Shown: positions 22,855 through 30,862, counted from the stretch's first letter. The stretch is DNA of 32,536 nt from Caldilineaceae bacterium (GCA_019455155.1 JACFMY010000014.1:1-32536), one strand, 5' to 3'. The notes: generated from the letters alone by a model not told the origin. Translations and numbers: made by a program.

Positions 22855-24411
22855 TTACCAGTTGTCGGCATCCCATTCCGGGTGCTGTAAGATCACATTC
22901 TGCGCCTGCTGGTCCAGGAATGCCTGGTATTTGTCCAGCGTCTGGTCCAGATCGGCGTTGCCGGCCAGGTAGTCCTGGAGGATCTGTGTCTCCTGGACGA
23001 CGATGGCGGGCCCAAAGACATCGTTGACATCGAGCCGGCTCACCATGTTGTCGATGGTCGGCGGGTCAATGAAGCCCCGATACCGCTCCTGCTTCACCGG
23101 ATCGCCGGGCATAATCTCCTCGATGGGCGTGCCAGGGGCGAAGCAAGGCACGGGCTGCCGCGAGCACCAGTAGTCGATGGCGTCGGGGCTGGTCACGTAC
23201 TGGAGCAGATCCAGCGCCAGCTCCAACTTGCCCTTGTCTACGGTTGTTTTGGGAATGAAGAGATACTGGGACCCCTGACCGGCGCCGGAGTTACCCAGGC
23301 GCAACGCCTGTTTGCCCTCTTCCAGGGCTGGGATGTAGAAGCTGCCCCATTCGAAGGTCATGTTGGGATCGTTTTCGTAGAGACCCATGAGCAGACGAAC
23401 CGTGGGGAAGAAGGCGATCTTGCCTTGAGCAAACATATTTCCCGGCGGCGAGGGCGCCAGATACCCGTCATGGAAGTAGGCGGACCATCGCTTCATCTCT
23501 TCGAAGGTCTGCACCACGCCAGGGTGGCGCGCATGCCAATGGCCCTTGTCAAGGCACCAGATGGCTTCCTTCTGGGAGATGACACCGTTTTGGGGCTCGC
23601 CGGCTTGACCATCACACTGGGCCACAACATCGTCCATTAGTTGGGCGCTCGTGAGGACGACATACCAGGTGAAGATATAACCGTCCGTACCCGCGGTCGG
23701 CATGTAGAAAGGCTGAATCCCGGCATCTTTGAGCTTGGCCATCACCGCGTAGAATTCGTCCCAGGTCTTGGGCAGCTCCTCCACGCCGGCCTGCTCGAGC
23801 AGATCCTGGTTGTACAGCACAGCGGTGTCACCCAGGTCACCCGAGTAGGTCGTGCCAACCATCAACACCTTACCGTCAACCGTCACATCACGCAGGGCCA
23901 CAGCATTGAGCGGGAAGTCCTCGCGCCACGTTGCGTTCGAGCTGTACGGGTTGGGCTTTTCCAGGTCGGCAGTGAAATCATACTGCAGATCCACATCAAG
24001 CTGCGCGGGAGAGGGAAAATATTGCATGACGACATCAGCCAACGTTTGGGATCGCAAGTTCGTGGAAATATACCCGAAACGCTCTGGAACCGTACCGAGC
24101 ATGGGCTGGTAGGTCACAGTCACGTTCGGGTGATTTGCGGCCCATTGCTGGATCAGTTCATGCAGGGCATAGGACGGGTGATTGGGATCGGCGGCGATAT
24201 CACCCCAGGTGTTGATCACCAGCTCACCACTCAATTCAGAACCGGTGGCCGCTGTCGCGGCAGGAGCACCAGAGGCCTGCTCCGCAGCTTGAGTCGCAGC
24301 AGATTCCGCCTCGGGGGGCGGCGTCACCTGTCCACAGGCACTTACGAAAAGGGCGACGAGACCGACGCACAGAGTTGTTGCGATACGGCTCCATGACAGG
24401 GACATATTCAT
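22855..24411 (-). CDS. Sugar-binding lipoprotein of ABC importer (extracellular solute-binding protein family 1)
   Basis: This 518-residue lipoprotein captures a sugar or glycoside outside the membrane for the two downstream permeases. The signal peptide ends in lipobox 'VSAC' with C26 as the lipidated residue. An Ala/Glu/Pro-rich tether (~30-60) follows, then the binding fold starting 'LVINTWGDIAADPNHPS'. The family-1 pattern appears in 'PKTWDEFYAVMAKLKDAGIQPF' (here in two overlapping parts) and 'FAQGKIAFFPTVRLLMGL'. The ATG at 24411 is chosen because AGGAGAGG lies six bases upstream; the longer start would include that RBS. It is longer than typical (420-450), like members that bind larger glycans. 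A consensus promoter lies upstream. Confidence 0.93.
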   Translation of the reverse strand: MNMSLSWSRIATTLCVGLVALFVSACGQVTPPPEAESAATQAAEQASGAPAATAATGSELSGELVINTWGDIAADPNHPSYALHELIQQWAANHPNVTVTYQPMLGTVPERFGYISTNLRSQTLADVVMQYFPSPAQLDVDLQYDFTADLEKPNPYSSNATWREDFPLNAVALRDVTVDGKVLMVGTTYSGDLGDTAVLYNQDLLEQAGVEELPKTWDEFYAVMAKLKDAGIQPFYMPTAGTDGYIFTWYVVLTSAQLMDDVVAQCDGQAGEPQNGVISQKEAIWCLDKGHWHARHPGVVQTFEEMKRWSAYFHDGYLAPSPPGNMFAQGKIAFFPTVRLLMGLYENDPNMTFEWGSFYIPALEEGKQALRLGNSGAGQGSQYLFIPKTTVDKGKLELALDLLQYVTSPDAIDYWCSRQPVPCFAPGTPIEEIMPGDPVKQERYRGFIDPPTIDNMVSRLDVNDVFGPAIVVQETQILQDYLAGNADLDQTLDKYQAFLDQQAQNVILQHPEWDADNW

Positions 24412-24441
24412 TTTTCCTCTCCTCATAGGGAATTTCGGAAA

Positions 24442-24454
24442 CTTTCAGAATAGT
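24442..24454 (+). promoter_or_regulatory. Candidate DeoR operator box 1 (CTTTC-N3-ATAGT)
   Basis: CTTTC-AGA-ATAGT covers the -10 box and presumed start of the leftward binding-protein promoter. An inverted copy is at 24509-24521, and the shared pattern extends two bases further as N2-CA. A short dyad ATAGT-aac-ACTAT (24450-24462) overlaps it. Binding here would block RNA polymerase. Confidence 0.5.
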
Positions 24455-24478
24455 AACACTATCATGATGCTTTGTCAA
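24450..24478 (-). promoter_or_regulatory. Consensus promoter of the binding-protein/permease operon
   Basis: On the minus strand, TTGACA (24478-24473) is followed by exactly 17 bases and TACTAT (24455-24450). Transcription should start near 24443, leaving a leader of about 32 nt with a good Shine-Dalgarno before ATG 24411. Confidence 0.85.
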
Positions 24479-24503
24479 TACACCAAAACTTTTCGCAAGC
24501 CTA

Positions 24504-24532
24504 TTGACACTATATCGAAAGCAATATACAAT
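24504..24532 (+). promoter_or_regulatory. Consensus promoter of the DeoR regulator gene
   Basis: TTGACA (24504-24509), a 17-bp spacer and TACAAT (24527-24532) form a near-perfect sigma-70 type promoter. The expected start, seven to eight bases downstream, falls on or next to the ATG at 24540, so the mRNA is predicted to be leaderless. Confidence 0.85.
24509..24521 (-). promoter_or_regulatory. Candidate DeoR operator box 2 (inverted copy)
   Basis: ACTAT-ATC-GAAAG is the reverse complement of the CTTTC-N3-ATAGT pattern at 24442-24454. It lies in the spacer of the rightward regulator promoter. One box per promoter, in mirror orientation, suggests repression of both arms by the DeoR-family protein encoded next to it. 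Confidence 0.5.
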
Positions 24533-24539
24533 GCAGGCC

Positions 24540-25319
24540 ATGGCTGCAATCCTTGGCGCTGTGCGCAAAGACAAGATCCTTTCCTACTTACGAGACCACT
24601 CATCAGCGACCGTCGTGGAGCTGAGCGAGCTCTGTGAAGTCTCTGAGGTAACGATCCGGCAAGATTTGAATCAACTGGCGGGCGAAGGCCTGTTGGTCCG
24701 CACACGCGGGGGAGCTGTGCTCTCCAGCCGGGCCAACAGCGAGTTCACCTTTGCCACGCGCGCCGCGATCAATGCCGAGGCCAAGCAGAAGATCGGCGAA
24801 CTGGCGGCTACCTTTGTGCAGTCCGGCGATTCGGTCATCGTTGATTCCAGCACGACCGCCCTCTACGTGGTACGCGCCCTTGCCCAACGCTACGATCTAG
24901 AGGACGTCACCGTGATTACCAACGGCATGAACACGGCCCTAGAGCTGGCCAACCGGCTGGAGATCAATACCTTTGTGACGGGGGGCCATCTACACATGAA
25001 CGGCGCCTCCCTGTCGGGCTCTTTTGCCTGGGACATGGTGGGGAAGATCTACGCGACTGTCGGTTTCTTCGGCACCCGCGGCATCACGGTCGAACATGGT
25101 CTCACAGAGGTCAACATGCAGGAGGCAGCCGTCAAACAGAAGATGCTCGACCGCTGCCAGGAGATCATCATTGTTGCGGACGGCAGCAAGTTCGGTCAGG
25201 TAGCACTAACACCCTTCGCGCCGGTCGACCGTGCCCACCGCATCATTACCGATGAGACCGCGCCGGAGCATGCCATCCTCCGCCTCAAAGCAATGGGTAT
25301 CGACGTCATCACAGCTTGA
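24540..25319 (+). CDS. DeoR/GlpR-family transcriptional regulator
   Basis: This 259-residue regulator has an N-terminal winged helix-turn-helix (~8-62; 'TVVELSELCEVSEVTIRQDL') and a C-terminal sugar-phosphate sensor domain of DeoR type. Examples of the latter are 'VQSGDSVIVDSSTTALYV', 'VTVITNGMNTALELANR' and 'IIIVADGSKFGQVAL'. Such proteins repress sugar genes and release DNA when a phosphorylated sugar binds. Longer starts exist (TTG 24504, ATG 24531), but they lie within the -35 and -10 boxes of the promoter. The ATG at 24540 at the predicted transcription start is therefore preferred, without Shine-Dalgarno. It heads the rightward hydrolase/rhamnosidase genes and faces the transporter operon, so it likely controls both and itself. 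Confidence 0.93.
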   Translation: MAAILGAVRKDKILSYLRDHSSATVVELSELCEVSEVTIRQDLNQLAGEGLLVRTRGGAVLSSRANSEFTFATRAAINAEAKQKIGELAATFVQSGDSVIVDSSTTALYVVRALAQRYDLEDVTVITNGMNTALELANRLEINTFVTGGHLHMNGASLSGSFAWDMVGKIYATVGFFGTRGITVEHGLTEVNMQEAAVKQKMLDRCQEIIIVADGSKFGQVALTPFAPVDRAHRIITDETAPEHAILRLKAMGIDVITA

Positions 25320-25346
25320 TCGACAAGCCCTCATGTAGGAGCCGCT

Positions 25347-26153
25347 ATGTCCAATCTAGTTCATGTTTCCTCTGGCGCCATGGATCTGGTGGTAGAGTTC
25401 TTTGGCGCAGGGCCGCCGCTCGTTTTCGCCCACGGCCTGAGCGGAAACCGCCGCAGCACCAAGCGCCAGTTGACTCCCCTGGCGCCGCGCTACCGGGTGG
25501 TTGTGTTTGACCAACGCGGCCACGGCGATTCGACCCCAGTGACCGATCCCGCGGGCTACGACCTCAACGATATGGCCGAGGATATGGGCAAGGTGATGGA
25601 CGCCCTCGAGATCGACCGGGCAGTGATCGGCGGCGAGTCCATGGGCGCCGCCACGGCCCTGCACTTTGCGCTCTGCCATCCTGAGCGCGTGGACCGCCTT
25701 CTGCTCACGGCGCCCGCCTTTGGTGACAGCCCCAATACCGAGGCGGACCGCTTCCAGGAGATCGCCGCAGCCATCGATGCGCTTGGTATGGAGCGCTTCC
25801 TGGAAGCCGCCCGGCACACCTGGCACAATGACATGGCGTGGCCCCCTGACGTGATTGAGCATGTCAGTGGCATGTTCCGGTCCCACGCGGAGAAAAGCCT
25901 GGTTACGGCCATCAATACGGTCATCCAGTGGGTGCCCATCCCAAGTTTGGAGATGCTACAGAGGGTAACCTGCCCCACCTGCGTCATTTATTGGAACGAT
26001 GACGCCTTGCATCCGGCGGAGCTGACCGCGCGCATGGCAGCGCAGATCCCCCAGGCCAGGGTCGTCCAGTTTCCACCGTTGCCGGCCGTATTCCAGCAGC
26101 CTGAGGCAGTCGGCGAAATCTACGCGCGCTTTCTTACCGAGGTGGAGCAGTAG
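25347..26153 (+). CDS. Alpha/beta-hydrolase-fold protein lacking the catalytic histidine
   Basis: This 268-residue cytoplasmic protein has the alpha/beta hydrolase fold. The oxyanion region is 'FAHGLSGNRRS', 'VVVFDQRGHGDS' is typical, and the nucleophile is S98 in 'GGESMGAA'. The acid is probably in 'YWNDDALHP'. Near the C-terminus, where the family has 'GH..F..QPE', the sequence reads 'PPLPAVFQQPEA', so the catalytic His is replaced (Pro at the aligned position). The frame is intact and the neighbouring codons are unambiguous. It may be non-hydrolytic or use another base. AGGAG five bases before the ATG gives a good RBS, and the gene follows the DeoR gene by 27 bp in the same operon. A role in rhamnoside de-esterification is inferred from context only. 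Confidence 0.8.
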   Translation: MSNLVHVSSGAMDLVVEFFGAGPPLVFAHGLSGNRRSTKRQLTPLAPRYRVVVFDQRGHGDSTPVTDPAGYDLNDMAEDMGKVMDALEIDRAVIGGESMGAATALHFALCHPERVDRLLLTAPAFGDSPNTEADRFQEIAAAIDALGMERFLEAARHTWHNDMAWPPDVIEHVSGMFRSHAEKSLVTAINTVIQWVPIPSLEMLQRVTCPTCVIYWNDDALHPAELTARMAAQIPQARVVQFPPLPAVFQQPEAVGEIYARFLTEVEQ

Positions 26154-26208
26154 CCGTACTGGCTGTTCCGTCTCCCCATCCTCACCGCCTAGCTCAACGG
26201 AAGAGATC

Positions 26209-29181
26209 ATGGCACACATTTACGTGGCCGGTCTGCGCTGCGAGTATCAGGTAAATCCCCTGGGGCTAGGCGTCCAGCGCCCGCGCTTGAGCTGGCGCCT
26301 GCTCTCATCACAGCGCAATGTGTACCAGAGCGCCTACCAGGTGAGAGTCGCGGCAGAACCTGCCCTCCTGGCCAATCCCCAGGCTCTGCTATGGGATTCG
26401 GGCAAGGTACCCTCCGGCGCCTCCATCCATCAGGTCTATGGCGGGCCGCCGCTCACATCGGGCGCGCGTTACTACTGGCAGGTTCGCGTTTGGGACGGCC
26501 CCGGCGCCGTAAGCGCCTGGAGCGATCCCGCCTGGTGGGAGATGGGGTTGCTGGAACCGGCAGATTGGCAAGCACAGTGGATCACGCCCGCCTGGGAAGA
26601 AGACCCTGAACAGGAGCAGCCCGCGCCGCTCCTGCGCACTGTCTTCAGTCTGGATGGCGAGGTCGCGCGCGCCCGGCTCTATGTCACGGCATTGGGCCTC
26701 TATACCTGCGAGATCAACGGCGAGCGCGTCGGCGACTATCTATTGGCGCCCGGCTGGACCAGCTATCACAAGCGGCTCCAGGTCCAGAGTTACGATGTGG
26801 CCGCGCAGCTGCGACCGGGCGAAAACGCGTTGGGCGCGATCTTGGGCGAGGGCTGGTATCGTGGGCGCATTGGCGCGCTGGGCGGGCAGCGCCGCGCCTA
26901 TGGCGACAGGCTCGGTCTTCTACTCCAGCTGGTCGTGACATACGTGGATGGTTCGGTGGCCTATGTGGTCAGCGACGAAAGCTGGCAGGCGACACCCGGC
27001 CCCATCCGCGCCGCGGGGATCTACGACGGCGAGACCTACGACGCGCGTCACGCGCAGCCGGGCTGGTCTTCGCCAGATTTCATTGCGACAGAGTGGTCCC
27101 CTATCGCCATCCTCGACTATCCGAAAGCACAGCTGGTTGCGTGGCCGGGCCCATACGTACGGCGCAAAGAAGAGCTCACCCCAGTTTCTACCCGCACGGT
27201 TGATGATGGCGCCATGATCGTTGACTTTGGCGAAAACATCGCGGGGTGGGTGCGTTTACAGGTGCAAGGCACGGCGGGCACTACCGTCACCATGCGCCAT
27301 GCCGAAGTTTTGGACCGTGACGGCCGCCTCTACACAGAGAATCTCCGCTCAGCCAAACAGACCGACCGGTACACGCTGCATGGCCGCGGCATGGAGCAGT
27401 ACGAGCCCTCATTCACCTTTCACGGCTTTCGTTATGTCGAGGTGCAAGGACAGCCCGCACTGCCCTCCAATCTGAAGATCACGGCCGTGGCCGTCTACTC
27501 TGACCTGGAGCCGGCAGGAACCTTTGCCTGTTCGGACCCACGCATCAACAGGCTTCAGCGCAACATCGTGCGCTCCCAGCGGGGCAACTTCATCGATGTC
27601 CCGACCGATTGCCCGCAGCGCGACGAGCGGCTCGGTTGGACCGGCGACGCGCAGGTCTTCGCGCGGACGGCGTGCTTCAACATGCAGACGGCTCCCTTCT
27701 TCACGAAATGGCTGCAGGATCTGGCTGCTGACCAGCTGCCCAACGGCGCCTACCCCATTGCCGCGCCTATGCCCAAGACCGTCGTCGCCGAGCTAAGCGC
27801 AGGCACGCTGGCAACGCTGCCTGTCCAGATCGAATTCGGCTACGGCGTGGCTGGCTGGTCAGATGCCGGCGTGATCGTTCCCTGGATTCTGTACCTCTGC
27901 TACGGAGACACGCGCATCTTGGAAGAGCAGTATCCAGGCATGGTGCGCTGGGTCGAGAACATGCATGAAAAGGCAGGCGCCGATCTCATCTGGAGGGGCT
28001 GGTTCCAGTTTGGCGACTGGCTTGCCATCAATGCGCCGTCCCAGAACGACATGGTGGCGACCGCCTATTTCGCTCACTCTACTCACCTGTTGAGCAAGAT
28101 CGCGCGGGTGTTGGGCCGCACCGACGATGGGGACAGGTACCATGCAGCCTGGCTCCGCATCCGCGCTGCGTTCAGGGAGCGCTTCGTCACAGCGGACGGC
28201 CAGATGCAGCCGGAGTCCCAGACGGCCTACGTGCTGGGTCTCGCCTTTGAGCTCCTTCTACCCGAACAGCGTGCGCCCGCGGCCCAACGGCTCGTCGCGC
28301 TGATCCGGGCGCGCAACAACCACCTGTCCACTGGCTTCATCGGCGCGCCGCAGCTCTGCCAGGTGCTGGCCGATGCTGGCTATGTAGATGTTGCCTACGA
28401 TCTGTTGTTCCAGGATACCTTTCCTTCGTGGCTCTACCCCATCTCCATGGGTGCGACAACCATCTGGGAGCGCTGGAACAGCATGCAACCGGACGGCGCG
28501 ATTTTCCATCCCGCCATGAACTCATTCAACCATTACGCGTACGGTGCGATCGGTGAATGGCTCTATCGCAACGTGGGTGGCATCGACCTTGATGAGCGCG
28601 ATCCTGGCTACAAGCATGTGATCATCCGGCCGCAAGTGGGCGGCGGGCTGACCTGGGCACGCGCCACACTTGCCTCTCCCTATGGCGAAATCTCCTCTGC
28701 CTGGCGCCTGGAGGGCGCCGATCTTCATATTGACGTGGGGATACCACCGAACGCTTCGGCCACCGTTTACGTGCCGGCACAGGCAGGGAAGGGCGATATT
28801 TTGGAGGGTGATCGCCCCCTCAGAGCCTCGGCCGGCGATCTGGAGATAGAGCGTGTTGGCGGAACCGTAGCCATCAGGTTAGGCTCAGGCAACTACCAAT
28901 TTGCTGCGCCCTACGCGCCCGCAGAGAGACTGCCGTCGCCAGAACCGGACCTAAGCTATCGCGAGCCACGCTTCACGATCTACACCTCAGTGAGCGGAGT
29001 GTTGGCGGACGAAGAGGCCCGGGCGGTGCTATTCACTCACCTGCCGGCCGCGTCGGAGCGGCTGCAGCATGTCATGCAGCGGCACCGCATCTATTCGCTC
29101 TACCAGCTTGCGGCCTTTGTACCGGAGCTGTTGACTCCCGAGCGCCTCGCCGCGATCGATCGCGACCTGCGAGTCCTATAG
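26209..29181 (+). CDS. Alpha-L-rhamnosidase, glycoside hydrolase family 78
   Basis: This 990-residue enzyme releases terminal alpha-L-rhamnose by inversion. Domains in order are a fibronectin-like N-terminal part (~1-115, 'RPRLSWRL' and 'YWQVRVWDG'), the Bac_rhamnosid_N beta domain (~135-310, 'APGWTSYHKRLQVQSYDV' part), a beta domain (~320-430), and the (alpha/alpha)6 catalytic barrel. The barrel carries 'DVPTDCPQRDERLGWTGD', holding D467, D472, E473 and D480. E754 in 'TTIWERW' is the likely general base region. A C-terminal beta domain is followed by an unusual ~75-residue helical tail (from ~915). There is no signal peptide, so it works in the cytoplasm on imported rhamnosides. It starts 55 bp after the hydrolase gene in the DeoR operon. 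No rhamnose isomerase or rhamnulokinase gene is adjacent. Confidence 0.93.
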   Translation: MAHIYVAGLRCEYQVNPLGLGVQRPRLSWRLLSSQRNVYQSAYQVRVAAEPALLANPQALLWDSGKVPSGASIHQVYGGPPLTSGARYYWQVRVWDGPGAVSAWSDPAWWEMGLLEPADWQAQWITPAWEEDPEQEQPAPLLRTVFSLDGEVARARLYVTALGLYTCEINGERVGDYLLAPGWTSYHKRLQVQSYDVAAQLRPGENALGAILGEGWYRGRIGALGGQRRAYGDRLGLLLQLVVTYVDGSVAYVVSDESWQATPGPIRAAGIYDGETYDARHAQPGWSSPDFIATEWSPIAILDYPKAQLVAWPGPYVRRKEELTPVSTRTVDDGAMIVDFGENIAGWVRLQVQGTAGTTVTMRHAEVLDRDGRLYTENLRSAKQTDRYTLHGRGMEQYEPSFTFHGFRYVEVQGQPALPSNLKITAVAVYSDLEPAGTFACSDPRINRLQRNIVRSQRGNFIDVPTDCPQRDERLGWTGDAQVFARTACFNMQTAPFFTKWLQDLAADQLPNGAYPIAAPMPKTVVAELSAGTLATLPVQIEFGYGVAGWSDAGVIVPWILYLCYGDTRILEEQYPGMVRWVENMHEKAGADLIWRGWFQFGDWLAINAPSQNDMVATAYFAHSTHLLSKIARVLGRTDDGDRYHAAWLRIRAAFRERFVTADGQMQPESQTAYVLGLAFELLLPEQRAPAAQRLVALIRARNNHLSTGFIGAPQLCQVLADAGYVDVAYDLLFQDTFPSWLYPISMGATTIWERWNSMQPDGAIFHPAMNSFNHYAYGAIGEWLYRNVGGIDLDERDPGYKHVIIRPQVGGGLTWARATLASPYGEISSAWRLEGADLHIDVGIPPNASATVYVPAQAGKGDILEGDRPLRASAGDLEIERVGGTVAIRLGSGNYQFAAPYAPAERLPSPEPDLSYREPRFTIYTSVSGVLADEEARAVLFTHLPAASERLQHVMQRHRIYSLYQLAAFVPELLTPERLAAIDRDLRVL

Positions 29182-29350
29182 AAAGCCATCCTCTCTCTCT
29201 CCCCCACCAGCCACACAGTTATTCAACCCGCCAACGCGGCCTCTTCCAGGCCTTGCCGACCTGAAACCGGACGAAGGCGCCATAGGTTCTCACACCGAAG
29301 CGCAGGGGGGAGGCTCGGTACAACACCAAGAAAGGGCAAAAAAAACGAAG
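29182..29350. other. Gap after the rhamnosidase gene, with a weak terminator
   Basis: No gene is visible. A short hairpin GGCCT-cttcc-AGGCC (29238-29252) could end the DeoR operon. An A8 run (29338-29345) just before the -35 box of the next promoter resembles an UP element. Confidence 0.4.
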
Positions 29351-29379
29351 TTGACAGCACTCAGTGCTATGGCTAAACT
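29351..29379 (+). promoter_or_regulatory. Promoter of the polyamine-type ABC operon
   Basis: TTGACA (29351-29356), a 17-bp spacer and TAAACT (29374-29379) form a strong promoter, with an A-run directly upstream. Transcription should start near 29386, about 227 nt before the ATG at 29613. Confidence 0.75.
29356..29368. promoter_or_regulatory. Palindromic operator AGCACT-c-AGTGCT inside the promoter spacer
   Basis: Perfect 6-bp arms around one base lie between the -35 and -10 boxes, a position where a bound repressor excludes RNA polymerase. The half-site resembles that of CIRCE (HrcA), but the 9-bp spacing of CIRCE is absent, so another repressor is expected. Confidence 0.5.
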
Positions 29380-29479
29380 GCTACCTCATACGCTTGTAAC
29401 CCGTTCTGTACGAACATTCTAGCGCAGTTAGCACACTCTCAACACCGAATTTCACTCGCAGTCTGACAGCAATCCTCAT

Positions 29480-29552
29480 GATGGGCTGATCACACACGGC
29501 GGCAGGAAGGCCTGCGGCCTACCAATCTGCCGTTTGCGTGGCGCAGCCCATC
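29480..29552 (+). promoter_or_regulatory. Structured leader element (73-nt long hairpin) before the ABC operon
   Basis: GATGGGCTG (29480-29488) pairs with CAGCCCATC (29544-29552). Inside, CAC-a-CGG (29493-29499) pairs with 29534-29540, CGGCAG (29500-29505) with CTGCCG (29527-29532), and AGGCC (29508-29512) with GGCCT (29516-29520). About 26 pairs in all. It is in the presumed 5' leader, 60 nt before the first gene. It could be a riboswitch, attenuator or protein-binding RNA; no known class was recognised. Confidence 0.45.
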
Positions 29553-29612
29553 CGGTGGTACCGTAAGCAGGTTTCATTCCCCCAATCATAACCAAGAAAG
29601 GAGCAATGATTC

Positions 29613-30713
29613 ATGCCGAGCAACCGCACGTTGCGCAGTACCGTTATGGGGCTCGCGCTGGTCTTCGTCCTGCTTTTGGCAGGCTGCACCAGTGTACAGT
29701 CGCCGGCCGCGCCGGCCGCCGTGGAAGCAGGAGGGGAGCAGCCCTTTGCAGGGCAAACGCTCATTGTGACCAGCTACGGCGGCACCTGGGAAGAGTTCAT
29801 GCGTGAAAACATCTTGCCGGACTTCGAAGCGGAGACCGGCGCCACGGTTGAGCTAGCCGTAGGTCTGTCAAAGGATTGGATGGCGAAGCTGCGCGCGGCG
29901 GGCGTCGACAACCCGCCATACGATGTCGTCATCGCCAACGAAACCTGGATCTCGACCGGCCGGTTGGAAGGTTTCTTCGACCAGCTGAGCACGGACGCCA
30001 TCCCCAATATCGAAGACATCCACCCCGCGCTGCGCATGCAGGATGATATTGGTGTGTTGGGGCTGTTGAACCCGCTGGGTATCGCGTACCGCACGGATCT
30101 GGTGGAGACGCCGCCCACCTCATGGCTGGATCTGTGGAACGAAGAGTTCAAGGGAAAGGTCGGGATCTACAATATCGCCAACTCGGCCGCGCCCCAGTTC
30201 CTCATGATGCTGGCCAAGATCGAAACGGGCGATCCCAAGAACTGGGAAGTGGGCCTCGAAAAGATCAAGGAGCTGGCGCCCTTCAAACAGACGGACTTCT
30301 CCGGCGATATGGAGAACCTGCTCATTCAGGGTGAGGTTGTCGTCGGCATTCTGGACGCGCCGGCCGCCGCTCGCCTCAAGCAGCAGGGTGTGCCCATCGA
30401 ATTCGTCCTGCCAGAAGAAGGATTGTTCATGTTCGAGCAGAACATGAATATCACCAAGGGTAGCCAGGTCAAAGATCTGGCCGCTGCTTTCCTCGACTAC
30501 ATGTTGAGCGAGCCCGTGCAGACCAAGTGGGCTGCCGCCTATTACGTCACGCCGGGTAACACCAACGTGACCATCGAAGGCGAGCTGGCGCAGCTGATTC
30601 CGGTCACGGCGGAGAAGATCGGCATGATCGAGAAGTGGGACTGGATCTGGTTGAATACCGGTCCGCGCGAGGAGATGGTCAACCGCTGGAACCGCGAGAT
30701 TTCCGGCCAGTAG
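29613..30713 (+). CDS. Polyamine-type ABC transporter substrate-binding lipoprotein (PotD-like)
   Basis: This 366-residue lipoprotein binds the substrate outside the membrane for the ABC importer encoded downstream. The signal peptide ends in lipobox 'LAGC' with C25. A Pro/Ala-rich tether follows, then a type II periplasmic-binding fold of the spermidine/putrescine family: 'TLIVTSYGGTWEEF', 'PYDVVIANETWI', 'GLLNPLGIAYRTDLV', 'WLDLWNEEFKGKVGIYN' and 'FLDYMLSEPVQTKWA'. The acidic contacts that would define putrescine or spermidine cannot be assigned with certainty, so another cationic or organic substrate is possible. AAAGGAG lies nine bases before the ATG. It heads the operon, with a long structured leader upstream and a palindrome downstream. 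Confidence 0.9.
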   Translation: MPSNRTLRSTVMGLALVFVLLLAGCTSVQSPAAPAAVEAGGEQPFAGQTLIVTSYGGTWEEFMRENILPDFEAETGATVELAVGLSKDWMAKLRAAGVDNPPYDVVIANETWISTGRLEGFFDQLSTDAIPNIEDIHPALRMQDDIGVLGLLNPLGIAYRTDLVETPPTSWLDLWNEEFKGKVGIYNIANSAAPQFLMMLAKIETGDPKNWEVGLEKIKELAPFKQTDFSGDMENLLIQGEVVVGILDAPAAARLKQQGVPIEFVLPEEGLFMFEQNMNITKGSQVKDLAAAFLDYMLSEPVQTKWAAAYYVTPGNTNVTIEGELAQLIPVTAEKIGMIEKWDWIWLNTGPREEMVNRWNREISGQ

Positions 30714-30732
30714 TACCTGACCCGGTATGCAT

Positions 30733-30776
30733 GCGCACTATTTGCCCACAGGCGCGCCTGTGGGCAAATAGTGCGC
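30733..30776. repeat. Perfect 44-bp palindrome between binding-protein and ATPase genes
   Basis: The 22-bp arms are exact reverse complements with the centre GGCG-CGCC (30751-30758). It begins 19 bp after the binding-protein stop and ends 86 bp before the ATPase start. In mRNA it should form a very stable hairpin that protects the binding-protein message and partly blocks read-through, giving more binding protein than membrane complex. Confidence 0.8.
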
Positions 30777-30862
30777 TACCATCTACCCGGCCGGCAGCAC
30801 GACTGTCGTCTACGCCCGGTGTGCATCGCTCGTCAGGACACTCATAGTGGGACGAATGCAGT

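Noticed and set aside
23641-24396. 251-codon plus-strand frame antisense to the sugar-binding lipoprotein
   Set aside because: The minus strand encodes a clear lipoprotein with signal peptide; the plus frame shows no family features.
29356-29368. CIRCE (HrcA) element
   Set aside because: The half-site AGCACTC is similar, but CIRCE needs a 9-bp spacer between halves; here the halves abut, and the genes are not chaperones.
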